This document shows positions 7,314 through 16,054 of a stretch of DNA of 64,000 nucleotides, in pieces. The number at the start of each line of letters is the position of its first letter. The stretch's first letter is position 1. The notes beneath the pieces were generated by a model, which did not search any database, had not been told where the DNA came from, and saw only the letters and a program-made list of their open reading frames with translations. The position numbers were made by a program, and so were the translations under genes. The stretch is from Bacillus subtilis (GTDB lineage: Bacteria; Bacillota; Bacilli; Bacillales; Bacillaceae_C): assembly GCF_008764245.1 (NCBI RefSeq), contig NZ_VTQV01000006.1, forward strand, positions 42,033 through 106,032, written 5' to 3'.

Positions 7314-8477
7314 TTAATGCGTACCACTCACATCTAATGTAACATCTTTTGTTGTATCCTTGCGGAATGTTGATGTCGCAATTTTCTCTTGTAACTTTTC
7401 ATAATAAAGATCTTCATCAATTGGCAGTTCTACCCAGTCATCCAACCAACTAGATAAATAGACACCATTTGAAATCGCTAAGCTTTTAATGCCCTCTTCA
7501 CCTGGTGCTAGTAGTTCTGCTTCATTTAAAATGGCATCCACCCAATTCTCTAAAATCCCTAAATGTTGATTATTTTTGCCACGTACTGGAATATCAATCT
7601 TCCAACATTCTGGTTCGCCAAAACCGCCTGTAAAAGTTTGATTAAATTCACGCTCAGATTGCCTTAGCCGCCAAAAAGTCAAGTTCCCATTTTCGATCAC
7701 AAGTTTTCCACGATCACCAGCAACTTCAAAACGATTGGTGCCAGGTGCCTCACCCGTTGACGTGACAAATAAGCCCGTAGCGCCATTTTCATATTCAACA
7801 TAGGCCGTCACATCGTCTTCCACTTCAATATCATGGTATTTTCCAAATCCACAGAATGAACGGATTCTGGTCGGCATCATACCCGTAATCCATTGCCATA
7901 AGTCAAGTTGATGAGGCGACTGATTCAACATCACACCTCCACCCTCACCTTCCCACGTGGCACGCCAGCCGCCTGAATCATAATAACTTTGCGCCCTATA
8001 CCAATCCGTGATAATCCAGTTTGTTCGTTTGATTTCTCCTAATTCACCTGACTGAATCAGCTCGCGCATTTTTTGATAAAGAGGGTTTGTTCGCTGATTA
8101 AACATCATACTAAACACTTTTCCACTTTTAGCCGCTGCCTCATTCATCAAACGAACATTTTTCGTATAAACGCCCGCAGGCTTTTCACATAAAACATGCC
8201 AACCCTTTTCAAAGGCCCTAATCGCAAGGGGCGGATGGTCATAATGTGGAGTCGCAATAATCACTCCATCAATATCAGCATCAGTAAAAAATTCATCGAT
8301 CGACAAAAACCGTTTAACCCGATCCCCAAATTCTTCTCTCGCTTTGACCATTCGTTCTTCGCGCACATCACAAACGGCCGTTAAAATCGCCCCATCTATT
8401 TCACGATTGAACAAACGCTTGGCGTGACTTGTCCCCATATTTCCTAATCCAATAATGCCTACTTTTAAGATTGTCAC
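7314..8477 (-). CDS. Gfo/Idh/MocA family oxidoreductase
   Basis: 387-aa NAD(P)-dependent dehydrogenase with a clear Rossmann start KVGIIGLGNMGTSHAKRLF, VIIATPHYDHPPLAIRAF and the catalytic EKP motif in HVLCEKPAGV. The C-terminal domain carries GGWRATWEGEGGGVMLNQSP and the HQLDL motif. GTG start with GGGAGG ten bases upstream. Resembles sugar and inositol dehydrogenases; the exact substrate cannot be said. It precedes the second, more diverged paralogue by 17 bases and follows the isomerase gene after 106 bases with no strong terminator. Confidence 0.9.
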   Translation of the reverse strand: MTILKVGIIGLGNMGTSHAKRLFNREIDGAILTAVCDVREERMVKAREEFGDRVKRFLSIDEFFTDADIDGVIIATPHYDHPPLAIRAFEKGWHVLCEKPAGVYTKNVRLMNEAAAKSGKVFSMMFNQRTNPLYQKMRELIQSGELGEIKRTNWIITDWYRAQSYYDSGGWRATWEGEGGGVMLNQSPHQLDLWQWITGMMPTRIRSFCGFGKYHDIEVEDDVTAYVEYENGATGLFVTSTGEAPGTNRFEVAGDRGKLVIENGNLTFWRLRQSEREFNQTFTGGFGEPECWKIDIPVRGKNNQHLGILENWVDAILNEAELLAPGEEGIKSLAISNGVYLSSWLDDWVELPIDEDLYYEKLQEKIATSTFRKDTTKDVTLDVSGTH

Positions 8478-8583
8478 GGATAAAAAGCCTCCCTTTGTTT
8501 TTCTATTAAACTTTCATACCATCAGGTGATTTTGAACCTAACAACATCATTATTCCGGAAAAGCTGAGAAAAGCACTTTTAGT

Positions 8584-9339
8584 TTAAATTTTTTCTTTCA
8601 ATTTAAGTAAATTCTCTAAGCTCAAAGCTAGACTATCTAGCGGGTTTCCTGGGCAAGAATCTTGCTCCACCGCATACCATTCTACCCCTGACTTCTCACC
8701 CCATTGTAAAATTGGAATAAAGTCAATTTTTCCTGTGCCAATTTCAGCGAATGTCTCTTGTTCATCATTGGTCATATCCTTCAAATGGATGATCGGCATT
8801 CTGTTCGCATATGGCTGAATAAAAGCTAGTGGGTCTTGGCCGCCTTTTTTTACCCAATACACATCAATTTCTGCTAAAACTTTATTCTCTTCCACCGGTT
8901 CTAATAAATATTCAAGAGCAGACACACCATTGATTTCAGTCGCAAATTCAAAAGCATGGTTGTGGTAACTAATACGATAATCAGGTAGTTGCCCGGCGAC
9001 TTCATTTAATTTTTTTCGGACTGCTTTATACCCCTCTTCCGTTTGAAATTCGCCTGGTAAATAAGGGCAGACAATATCCTTCGTTCCGTATAAATCCGCT
9101 TCCTTCACGACATTTTCTAAATCATTTTCTAGACGATCTAATGAAATATGCATGCCCGCTGTTCCAAGTTGATTTTCCTTTAAAGCATCCGCTACTTCTT
9201 GTGGATCATACCCTTGTGGTAAAGCTGAAATTTGCACCCCTGCCCATCCCATTTTTTTGATCTCACGGAAGACAGGAGCAATTCCTTTAGCTAATTCTTC
9301 TCGTACCGTAAACAATTGTGCTGCAAACTTCTCTTCCAT
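8584..9339 (-). CDS. sugar phosphate isomerase/epimerase (TIM barrel)
   Basis: 251 aa, AP-endonuclease-2-like TIM barrel (xylose isomerase-like superfamily). Putative metal ligands are in the expected order: YHNHAFEF, the EID in VLAEIDVYWV, HLKDM and the late glutamate in WYAVEQDSC. Such enzymes isomerise keto sugars, inosose or related compounds. It lies 17 bases after the AraC regulator and upstream of two Gfo/Idh/MocA dehydrogenases, so the three probably form one pathway. GGAGAG is placed 9 bases before the ATG. Confidence 0.88.
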   Translation of the reverse strand: MEEKFAAQLFTVREELAKGIAPVFREIKKMGWAGVQISALPQGYDPQEVADALKENQLGTAGMHISLDRLENDLENVVKEADLYGTKDIVCPYLPGEFQTEEGYKAVRKKLNEVAGQLPDYRISYHNHAFEFATEINGVSALEYLLEPVEENKVLAEIDVYWVKKGGQDPLAFIQPYANRMPIIHLKDMTNDEQETFAEIGTGKIDFIPILQWGEKSGVEWYAVEQDSCPGNPLDSLALSLENLLKLKEKI

Positions 9340-9356
9340 TTTCCCACTCTCCTACT

Positions 9357-10208
9357 CTATGATTTTAGTTTTTGTTTGCGATATTCAGAAGGTGTCAGGC
9401 CTACCCTTTGCTTAAAAAAACGACTGAAATGGGCCTGGCTTTCAAATCCCGATTCTGTTGCTACTTCCATTAAGGTTCGATCCGGATACATTTCCAGATC
9501 AAATTTCACTTGATTCAAGCGGCAAGTCATCACATAGTCCATTACAGTAGTGCCTGTCACTTCTTTAAAAATTCTCGAAAGATAAAACTTACTTAAATTG
9601 AGTTCCGAAGAAATATCCTCTAAACTGATACTATTTTTGAAATGATCTTGAATAAAGTGAGCAATATTTTCAACATGCACCACCTTTTCACTCTTTGGCA
9701 TCGCTAATTGTTGATTTTCTCTTTTACTCAATTTGTAAATTTGCATCAAAATGGTTAACAATAAAATCTTTAATTCTACTTCAATCTCAGGTTTCATCAT
9801 AAAAGTAGAATCCTTTTTTGCCAGTTGGTCCATCGCTTTAATCGATTGTAAAATAAGTTCCCGCTCCCCCTCATCCTGACCACGAAGTAAACAATTGCTC
9901 ATTTCTTTGAAGGGTGAAAGGAGCTCCGGCATTCGCAATTCCTCCAAAACTGGTATCATCCAATCTGGTGAAAAATGCACCACACTTCGTTCATACATTT
10001 CAAACTTGGAGGGATTGGCTCGATGGGCCGTTAGACCATCCATAATAATAATATCCCCCGGCTGAAGCTCGTAAATGGAATGATGAATAAGATATTTACA
10101 ATCACCTCGATGAAAAAAGTAAACTTCATACTGTGCGTGTGAGTGAAACGCAAAGTCCTGTTCCCCTACTGATTTCATCCGATAATTAAGTCTTAACCAC
10201 TCTTCCAT
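9357..10208 (-). CDS. AraC family transcriptional regulator
   Basis: 283 aa from the ATG at 10208, preferred because GAGGTG lies 5 bases upstream; a longer GTG start at 10280 lacks a ribosome site. N-terminal cupin sensor near 20-75 (HSHAQYEVYFFHRG, LQPGDIIIMDG). Two helix-turn-helix motifs at the C-terminus (ISLEDISSELNLSKFYLSRI, then MEVATESGFESQAHFSRFF with GLTPSEYRK). It is the first gene of the isomerase/dehydrogenase operon and most likely its sugar-responsive activator. Confidence 0.9.
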   Translation of the reverse strand: MEEWLRLNYRMKSVGEQDFAFHSHAQYEVYFFHRGDCKYLIHHSIYELQPGDIIIMDGLTAHRANPSKFEMYERSVVHFSPDWMIPVLEELRMPELLSPFKEMSNCLLRGQDEGERELILQSIKAMDQLAKKDSTFMMKPEIEVELKILLLTILMQIYKLSKRENQQLAMPKSEKVVHVENIAHFIQDHFKNSISLEDISSELNLSKFYLSRIFKEVTGTTVMDYVMTCRLNQVKFDLEMYPDRTLMEVATESGFESQAHFSRFFKQRVGLTPSEYRKQKLKS

Positions 10209-10374
10209 TTTTTCACCTCGCGTATTGAAAGGGCTTACCTTATATAGTAATGTTTTTTGAACGATTTTCATTACCTCCACATGCTCAAATCCTTACTATT
10301 ATTGACTCAAATTGCTCTACAAATGTCAAATAGAGATAAAACATTTCCCCATATAAAACTAAGAAGCCCCAATT

Positions 10375-10440
10375 AAAAAAGCAGCACATTTTTCCAACTC
10401 AGATCTTGGCGATTGAGTGAAATAAATGTGCTGTTTACCT
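10375..10440 (-). terminator. terminator after the SOD-like gene
   Basis: On the minus strand ACAGCACATTT pairs with AAATGTGCTG, enclosing a second, imperfect inner helix (CACTCAATC with GAGTTGG-type pairing), then CTTTTTT. It lies directly after the SOD gene stop at 10456. Confidence 0.75.
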
Positions 10441-10455
10441 TTTAAAACGCTCCTC

Positions 10456-11022
10456 TTAATCTCCGTTAATCACACCACATACAATTCGATTTCCGGCATT
10501 TCCTGCAGGATCTGTCTTATAATCATCCGCCTTTTCATGGATAACAAGGGCGCTGCCATCTTCATCCAATAAGGAATTCTTTTCTCCTGGCTTTAATGTC
10601 AGATTAGGGGCCGTGATCACAATATTCACAGTACCATCTTCTTCGACTTCGATATTAGGTAAGTCCCCTGCATGAAATCCTTTTGGATTTTGAAATCCAT
10701 GCTCTTTTCCACCTGGGTTAAAATGGGCGCCAGCTGATGTAAAATCTGGTGCTTCACAGACTCCAGTTTCATGAACATGGATCGCCTTTGTCCCAGGTTC
10801 TAAGCCTTCAGCCTGCAAGTGAATCTTCACGCCTTCTTTTGTTTCCTTCAGTGTGGCTTTGCCAGTTTCCTTTCCTTCTGAATTCAGCATCTGTACAAGA
10901 ATACTGTCTTCCCCACTGACAGGAACCGCCTCCTCCTCTACTTGCGGGACCGCCTCTTCTCCGCTACTGCAAGCGCCCAAAACTATCCCGACAATCAACA
11001 GTGAATACCACAACTTTTTCAA
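10456..11022 (-). CDS. superoxide dismutase [Cu-Zn]-like lipoprotein
   Basis: 188 aa. The TTG at 11022 is taken as start because GGAGG lies 6 bases upstream and a lipoprotein signal follows at once (KKLWYSLLIVGIVLGACSSG, lipid Cys at 17). The frame is open 100 codons further upstream but that part overlaps another frame. The domain shows the Cu/Zn-SOD scaffold: HVHETGVCEAPDF, AGAHFNPGGKEHG, HAGDLPN, LVIHEKADDY and the closing GNAGNRIVCGVI. Related to YojM of B. subtilis, in which the copper site is degenerate; here several His residues are kept. It probably protects the outer face of the membrane. Confidence 0.9.
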   Translation of the reverse strand: MKKLWYSLLIVGIVLGACSSGEEAVPQVEEEAVPVSGEDSILVQMLNSEGKETGKATLKETKEGVKIHLQAEGLEPGTKAIHVHETGVCEAPDFTSAGAHFNPGGKEHGFQNPKGFHAGDLPNIEVEEDGTVNIVITAPNLTLKPGEKNSLLDEDGSALVIHEKADDYKTDPAGNAGNRIVCGVINGD

Positions 11023-11107
11023 GCAAAAACCTCCTATTATTAAAATCCTTAGCATGATTGCCATACTAGGGATTTTTAAAACAAGAGGCCCCACATCATT
11101 CGTTATT

Positions 11108-11344
11108 CTATACCCCTTCCACTTGAACTTCACCCGGATAATTAAAGTAAAGATCGTCATTTTCTTGGATTTGCAAATCTTTGGGGATTTGTAGGTAGAT
11201 AAAGCGTACTTGCCTGATTGTGCCCTCATGAAATGCATTCCTACTTTCTGTAAACTGAGACAGAGCAAAATCTCGTTCAGCTGTGATCCCCTTAAATTCA
11301 AAAAACTCGCCAACTTCCTCAAGTTTTAACGTATCATCAGACAA
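11108..11344 (-). CDS. small unrecognised ORF between GntR and SOD genes
   Basis: 78-residue frame from a TTG without a clear ribosome site. Composition looks protein-like (EEVGEFFEFKGITAERDFAL, then FNYPGEVQVEGV at the end), and it is not a shadow of a better gene, since the true SOD start lies downstream at 11022. No family recognised. It may be a short protein, or the remnant of a target gene once controlled by the GntR regulator. A start near 11260 would be equally possible. Confidence 0.4.
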   Translation of the reverse strand: MSDDTLKLEEVGEFFEFKGITAERDFALSQFTESRNAFHEGTIRQVRFIYLQIPKDLQIQENDDLYFNYPGEVQVEGV

Positions 11345-11419
11345 ATATGGTAAAAGATAAATCCTTTAAAACTCGCCTTCTTCCATAACTTTTCACTAGG
11401 TTTTCACATTCAATCACAT

Positions 11420-11803
11420 TCATTTCTTCTCCTCCTTTCCTCTAATGGCCTCTTGAATCATCTGCAATAAGTCGTTTTCCTCTACTCCTAACCGTTTCGC
11501 TTCTAAGACAAGTTCCTGAACAAGCCCCGTTAACGTCTCATTCTTTCGTCTGTTCAATATTTCTTTCTTCGCATCCTTTGATACAAACATGCCCAGTCCG
11601 CGTTTCTTATATAAAATTTGCTCATCCGCCAACATATTCAACCCCTTTGCGGCTGTCGCCGGATTAATCGTAAACATCTCTGCCAATTGATATTGTGAGT
11701 ACACTTTCTCATCACTCTTAAACGTTTCTGCGATAATTTCATTTTCAAGCCATTCCGCGATCTGCACATAAATGGGTTTGGAGCCATCATGATGTATAAG
11801 CAT
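11420..11803 (-). CDS. GntR family transcriptional regulator (YtrA subfamily)
   Basis: 127 aa from the ATG at 11803, chosen because GGGAGG lies 7 bases upstream; the frame is open to 11875. Winged helix-turn-helix at 5-70 (DGSKPIYVQIAEWLENEI, YSQYQLAEMFTINPATAAKG, KRGLGMFV), followed by a short helical dimer tail, as in YtrA-type repressors, which usually control ABC transporters. None lies next to it here, only an orphan ORF. A promoter and a palindromic site directly upstream suggest autoregulation. Confidence 0.9.
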   Translation of the reverse strand: MLIHHDGSKPIYVQIAEWLENEIIAETFKSDEKVYSQYQLAEMFTINPATAAKGLNMLADEQILYKKRGLGMFVSKDAKKEILNRRKNETLTGLVQELVLEAKRLGVEENDLLQMIQEAIRGKEEKK

Positions 11804-11829
11804 CCAGGGACCTCCCTTCAGAATCAGTG

Positions 11830-11875
11830 CATTACTGTTGTAATGTAGTATATAATATTCTCTATCCTTAGACAA
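11830..11875 (-). promoter_or_regulatory. promoter and probable operator of the GntR gene
   Basis: On the minus strand TTGTCT (11870-11875) and TATACT (11847-11852) are separated by 17 bp. Just downstream, overlapping the expected transcription start, lies a perfect inverted repeat CATTAC-N4-GTAATG (11830-11845). This is the arrangement of an autorepressed GntR gene. Confidence 0.7.
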
Positions 11876-11986
11876 GGAAGGGATTGTATTTTACTAAAAA
11901 AATTCTTTTATTTATGGTACGATACTTGTAGATTCCTTAACCATAATTCGATCCTTAAAAAGATCATCTAGAAAGGAAGACTCTTC

Positions 11987-12739
11987 ATGAAACAAGATCA
12001 AATACTGGATATTCAACTAATAAAAGAAATGAAAGTCGAGCTCACTCGATTTATGATGGCGTATCAATTTGCTTGTGATGAAATTAACACAAAGATTAAT
12101 ATACTATCCGATGAATTTACTTATCTTCATGACTACAATCCAATTGAACATGTAAAATCTCGAGTCAAATCACCGGAAAGCATTTTTAATAAAATTAAAC
12201 GCAAAGGATACGAATTTTCCCTAGCTTCTATTAAAGAAAATATACGCGACATTGCGGGTGTTCGGATTACTTGTTCTTTTATTTCCGATATTTATGCTTT
12301 AGCTGAGATGCTTGGCAAACAAAAAGATATTACCGTCGTAGAATATAAGGATTATATTCAAAACCCCAAGCCCAATGGCTATCAAAGTTTGCATCTCATT
12401 GTGCAAGTCCCTATTTTTATGACCGATCGTACAGAACATACTTATGTCGAAATTCAAATTCGTACGATTGCCATGGATTTTTGGGCCAGTCTTGAACATA
12501 AAATTTACTATAAATATGATAAAGAAATTCCAGCCCATATGGCGAAGGAACTACAAAGCACAGCCTTCATTGCGGCAGACCTCGATAAAAAGATGGAGAA
12601 ATTGCATAAAGAGGTATCCTCCATCAAAAAAGAGAATGAAGAAGACGGCCTATTGTCTCGATTGGAAGAAGACGTGATTGCCAACATCCTGCCAAAAGTG
12701 CTAGATCAGTATAAAAAAAGCATTGAAGGTGGGTCGTAA
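11987..12739 (+). CDS. ywaC: small alarmone synthetase, YwaC/RelP type
   Basis: 250-aa single-domain (p)ppGpp synthetase making alarmone from ATP and GDP/GTP. RelA/SpoT synthetase signatures: HVKSRVKSPESIFNKIKRKG, DIAGVRITCSFISDIY, NPKPNGYQSLHL, EIQIRTIAMDFWASLEHKI. It matches the YwaC (SasA/RelP) group closely and has no HD hydrolase, TGS or ACT domain. B. subtilis YwaC is about 210 aa; here an extra charged helical tail of roughly 40 residues follows VSSIKKENEEDG. GAAAGGAAGA lies before the ATG. Family members are induced by cell-wall stress. Confidence 0.93.
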   Translation: MKQDQILDIQLIKEMKVELTRFMMAYQFACDEINTKINILSDEFTYLHDYNPIEHVKSRVKSPESIFNKIKRKGYEFSLASIKENIRDIAGVRITCSFISDIYALAEMLGKQKDITVVEYKDYIQNPKPNGYQSLHLIVQVPIFMTDRTEHTYVEIQIRTIAMDFWASLEHKIYYKYDKEIPAHMAKELQSTAFIAADLDKKMEKLHKEVSSIKKENEEDGLLSRLEEDVIANILPKVLDQYKKSIEGGS

Positions 12740-12753
12740 CAAGCATTTTAGGA

Positions 12754-12782
12754 TTGTTTTCCAGGAGCCCATCCACTATAAT
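12754..12782 (+). promoter_or_regulatory. sigma-A promoter of the tRNA-Pro gene
   Basis: TTGTTT at 12754-12759, a 17-bp spacer and a perfect TATAAT at 12777-12782. Predicted initiation falls within a few bases of the mature tRNA 5' end. Confidence 0.8.
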
Positions 12783-12792
12783 AGGAGTTAAG

Positions 12793-12866
12793 CGGGATGT
12801 AGCTCAGCTTGGTAGAGCACTTGCATGGGGTGCAAGGGGTCGCAGGTTCAATTCCTGTCATCCCGA
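12793..12866 (+). tRNA. tRNA-Pro (anticodon GGG)
   Basis: Cloverleaf: acceptor CGGGATG/CATCCCG, D-arm AGCTCAGCTTGGTAGAGC, anticodon stem TTGC/GCAA with loop ATGGGGT giving anticodon GGG, T-arm GCAGG-TTCAATT-CCTGT, discriminator A. The 3' CCA is not encoded (next bases TCA). Single tRNA gene with its own promoter. Confidence 0.95.
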
Positions 12867-12977
12867 TCACAAAACTGTACATTTATATTGACATTTGTTA
12901 CCATACTTCTAGCAGATAAAGACACAGCATATCTTCTGAAGTGTGGGAAACATGAACTCGTAGACGATTTTCATGAG

Positions 12978-13008
12978 AAACTGCATTTCTTTGATAATGC
13001 AGTTTTTT
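12978..13008 (+). terminator. Rho-independent terminator
   Basis: AAACTGCATT pairs with AATGCAGTTT around a short loop, then T6. It lies about 110 bases after the tRNA and ends that transcript, insulating lipM. Confidence 0.88.
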
Positions 13009-13150
13009 CGTGCGTTTTGAACTAGGAAATGGCTACAGGGCTTTTCATCCTCAAAACACAGACATTTTCCTTTTTATTGAAAAAATTAGAAAACGATCAC
13101 TTAAGCCATGGCCTTCTATGATTTTTAAATTCATCTAGGAGTTGAGCAAA

Positions 13151-13984
13151 ATGAAAGATACTTGGGGGCTTATCAATACTGGACATCAAGATGCAGCGAT
13201 CAATATGGCATTGGATGAATGTTTACTCCTTTGGCATAGTGCAGATCTCATTCCACCTGTTCTTCGTTTCTATGGTTGGTCAAAGCCCACTCTATCCATT
13301 GGTCATTTTCAAAAAGAAAGAACGATTGATTTTCCCGGCATTGAACGACACGGATGTCAGTTTGTCCGGCGGTTAACTGGCGGGAGTGCTGTTTTACATG
13401 ATGATGAATGTACCTATAGCCTTGTTGTTTCTGAACAAAAGCCATACATAGAAGATTCCATACGTAAAGCGTATCATACACTAGCGCAAGGGATTTTTGC
13501 AGGATTCAAGGAATTGGGGATTGATGCGCAATTTTCCATGCCAGAGGAACATTTTATCCAAGAACGTTCTGCTGTATGTTTTGAAAGACCATCTGATTAT
13601 GAGATGCTTGTAGAGGGGAAAAAAATTTCCGGACATGCGCAAACGAGAAAAATGGGCGTTTTGATGCAACATGGTTCCTTACCTTTTACAATCGACCGAG
13701 ACATGCTCTTTGATCTATTCGCTTTTTCAACAGAAGAGATGCGAGCTCGCAAAAGAGAGTCTTTTTCCAATAAAGCCATCTCTATGAATGAGGCTAGCGG
13801 AAGAGAGATTACATATGAACAGGCAGTCGCTGCTTTCACAAAAGGATTTGAAACCGGATTAGACTTACAGTTTACTCCATTTGAACTTAGTGACTCCCAA
13901 TGGGAAGAAGTACAGACTCTAGCAGAATCAAAGTATCGCTCAGATGAATGGAATTTAAAATTTCAAAAGAAGGTGCATGTATAA
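13151..13984 (+). CDS. lipM: octanoyl-[GcvH]:protein N-octanoyltransferase (LipM)
   Basis: 277 aa. Transfers octanoate from acyl carrier protein to GcvH, the first step of lipoate synthesis in Bacillus. Start at the ATG (13151) with AGGAG 9 bases upstream; a TTG at 13142 abuts the ribosome site. Family signatures: [32 protein letters not shown], the [14 protein letters not shown] loop, the probable catalytic Cys in [12 protein letters not shown], and [10 protein letters not shown] with the conserved lysine. Its stop overlaps the lipA start by one base (TAATG), so the two steps of lipoate assembly are coupled. In B. subtilis, as I recall, these genes are not adjacent. Confidence 0.92.
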   Translation: MKDTWGLINTGHQDAAINMALDECLLLWHSADLIPPVLRFYGWSKPTLSIGHFQKERTIDFPGIERHGCQFVRRLTGGSAVLHDDECTYSLVVSEQKPYIEDSIRKAYHTLAQGIFAGFKELGIDAQFSMPEEHFIQERSAVCFERPSDYEMLVEGKKISGHAQTRKMGVLMQHGSLPFTIDRDMLFDLFAFSTEEMRARKRESFSNKAISMNEASGREITYEQAVAAFTKGFETGLDLQFTPFELSDSQWEEVQTLAESKYRSDEWNLKFQKKVHV

Positions 13985-14931
13985 TGGCAATCGATAAACA
14001 AGAATATATTAGAAAACCAGAGTGGTTAAAAACTAAAATTAATACGAATGAATCGTATAGGGGCCTTAAAAAATTAATGCGGGGGCAACGTTTAAATACA
14101 GTTTGTGAAGAAGCGCGTTGCCCAAATATTCATGAATGTTGGAGTGAAAGAAAGACAGCTACTTTCATGATCCTTGGAGATACTTGTACAAGAGGATGCC
14201 GCTTTTGTGCAGTTAAAACTGGGCTCCCAAATGAGCTAGATTGGGGCGAGCCAGAAAGAGTCGCTGATTCCGTAAAAATTATGGGCTTAAAGCATGTCGT
14301 AGTCACAGCGGTTGCCCGTGATGATTTAAATGATGGTGGGGCAGCTGTTTTTGCAGAAACAGTACGAGCCATTCGCCGGAAAAACCCTGGCTGTACGATC
14401 GAAATCTTACCATCTGACATGAAGGGAGACTATGAAAGTCTGCACACCTTAATGTCAAGTGAGCCAGAAATTTTTAACCATAATATTGAAACAGTGGAGC
14501 GCTTAACACCGCGGGTTCGCGCGAAAGCAACCTATCGTCGTTCGCTACAACTTTTGCAGCGAGTAAAAGAAATTGCGCCAAAAACCCCAACAAAGTCGAG
14601 CATTATGGTGGGGCTAGGTGAAACGAAAGAAGAAATCATCCAAGCCATGGACGATCTTCGTGCTCATAATGTCGATATTATGACAATTGGCCAATACTTA
14701 CAACCAACGAAAAAGCATCTGAATGTTGTCCGTTATTATCATCCAGATGAATTTGCAGAATTAAAAGAGATTGCTCTTTCTAAAGGCTTCAGCCATTGTG
14801 AAGCTGGTCCTTTAGTTCGTTCCTCCTACCATGCGGACGAACAAGTGGGTCAAGCTGCTGCCCAACGCCGCATTAACTATATGAAAGGCGTGGAGGAGCA
14901 AGAACAAAAGGAAGTTGATTTTAATTTTTAA
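13984..14931 (+). CDS. lipA: lipoyl synthase (LipA)
   Basis: 315 aa. Radical SAM enzyme that inserts two sulfurs into protein-bound octanoate. The start is the ATG overlapping the lipM stop, with AAGGTG 9 bases upstream. Auxiliary-cluster cysteines are in [12 protein letters not shown] and the radical SAM cluster in CTRGCRFC. Other conserved parts are [52 protein letters not shown] and RSSYHADE, whose serine is the conserved ligand near the C-terminus. Length is typical. Second gene of the lipM-lipA operon. Confidence 0.97.
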   Translation: MAIDKQEYIRKPEWLKTKINTNESYRGLKKLMRGQRLNTVCEEARCPNIHECWSERKTATFMILGDTCTRGCRFCAVKTGLPNELDWGEPERVADSVKIMGLKHVVVTAVARDDLNDGGAAVFAETVRAIRRKNPGCTIEILPSDMKGDYESLHTLMSSEPEIFNHNIETVERLTPRVRAKATYRRSLQLLQRVKEIAPKTPTKSSIMVGLGETKEEIIQAMDDLRAHNVDIMTIGQYLQPTKKHLNVVRYYHPDEFAELKEIALSKGFSHCEAGPLVRSSYHADEQVGQAAAQRRINYMKGVEEQEQKEVDFNF

Positions 14932-14935
14932 TAGG

Positions 14936-14974
14936 AAAAAATCCGCTAGATATCATACCTAGCGGATTTTTTTA
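14936..14974 (+). terminator. Rho-independent terminator after lipA
   Basis: AAAATCCGCTAGA pairs with CTAGCGGATTTT around a short loop, followed by T7. Confidence 0.93.
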
Positions 14975-15160
14975 TTACTTAGGAATTTATAAAATCCTAG
15001 CTTGCGGATAAGTTGCTTATGTCGCGGTTGACATCCAGCTCCAGCGCCTAGCCCCTCGAGGTCAAATAACCCTGAACCTATGAAGGGAAAGACCGCCTTT
15101 CATAGGTTCAGGAACATTTGCTTGTCGGGGCTGAGCAAGGCGCTTGCGCTTTTGTTCTTA
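14974..15160 (-). repeat. modular GCGCAAGCGCC repeat, copy 1
   Basis: Read on the minus strand it begins GAACAAAAGCGCAAGCGCC and runs through GGCGCTGGAGC to ACTTATCCGCAAGCTAGG and CCTAAGTAAT. The inner part holds a long imperfect hairpin around two copies of CCTGAACCTATGAA in opposite orientation. Ends and flank are shared with the copy at 22531-22745; the centre matches the one at 22746-22867 almost exactly. No protein is encoded. Confidence 0.85.
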
Positions 15161-15181
15161 ATCAAACATTTGATTAAACTT

Positions 15182-15997
15182 TTATGAAGGCTTTTTTATT
15201 AAACTAAGGGAGAAAGAAAGAATGAGCCCTAGTAAAAACGTGATGATACTTATGGCGATACTTACTCCACTTGCCATACCCGGATATATCACAAATACGG
15301 AGCCTACGATCATCCCGATAATCATAGCATAAGTAAGATGCGGAAAATGGGAGAGTAAATATTGGATTCCTTTACTACTCACAATAAAACCAACGATCAC
15401 CCCAGCGCCAATCGTGATGATCAAGGGAATATTCAAAGTCGAAAGCGCGTTGATCGCTGTTGAATATACGCCTAATAAAAGTAAAACAAAAGAACCACTA
15501 ATCCCTGGCAAAAGCATGGCCATACTGGCTAACCACCCTGAAAAAAACAAACCGATTGTGGTGGTCATATTCAGTGATGTGATGGGCTCAACATTCTCTT
15601 GAGTGTTTAAAAAGCCTAAAGATGCAAAGAGAATCGCCAAGATCACTAAAACAATATAATGCTTAGTTGAAAAGTTTCTTTTCACTTCTGCTTGTTTCAT
15701 AAGATAGGGTAAAACGCCCAACACAAGCCCCATGAAAAAAAATTGAGTAGGCTCTTTATGCTCCGTCAGCAAATAATCAATCCCTTTACTCAAGACAAGT
15801 AACGCTGTTCCCATGCCAAGGGCAAGTGGGAATAAAAAGCCAATATGCTTTTTCCAATCCCGGCTAAAGAAACCACTGATCGAGGCTAATAGCCTGTCAT
15901 AGATTCCTAGAACAAACGCAACTGTCCCCCCACTAACCCCGGGTATTAAATCCGTTGCTCCTATTAGGAGGCCACGTAATAGGTTTTTCCATTCCAT
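15182..15997 (-). CDS. DUF368 membrane protein, probable polyprenyl-phosphate flippase
   Basis: 271 aa from the ATG at 15997 with AGAGGAG upstream; another ATG at 16027 has no ribosome site. About eight hydrophobic segments. The two DUF368 signatures occur in each half: IGATDLIPGVSGGTVAFVLG and MLLPGISGSFVLLLLGVY. DUF368 (PopT) proteins recycle undecaprenyl phosphate across the membrane for wall synthesis. The gene stands alone, between a repeat element downstream and 20-21-bp repeats upstream. Confidence 0.88.
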   Translation of the reverse strand: MEWKNLLRGLLIGATDLIPGVSGGTVAFVLGIYDRLLASISGFFSRDWKKHIGFLFPLALGMGTALLVLSKGIDYLLTEHKEPTQFFFMGLVLGVLPYLMKQAEVKRNFSTKHYIVLVILAILFASLGFLNTQENVEPITSLNMTTTIGLFFSGWLASMAMLLPGISGSFVLLLLGVYSTAINALSTLNIPLIITIGAGVIVGFIVSSKGIQYLLSHFPHLTYAMIIGMIVGSVFVIYPGMASGVSIAISIITFLLGLILSFSLSLIKKPS

Positions 15998-16054
15998 AGA
16001 TTTAGAATCTCCTCTATTAAAATTCATACGCTCTATTATATCATATAATGGGAA

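Noticed and set aside
11022-11322. 100-codon N-terminal extension of the SOD-like protein
   Set aside because: A ribosome site and lipoprotein signal place the start at 11022; the extension has no family resemblance and overlaps another frame.
12825-13025. 66-codon frame crossing the tRNA gene
   Set aside because: It overlaps the tRNA and a terminator and has no ribosome site or protein-like sequence.
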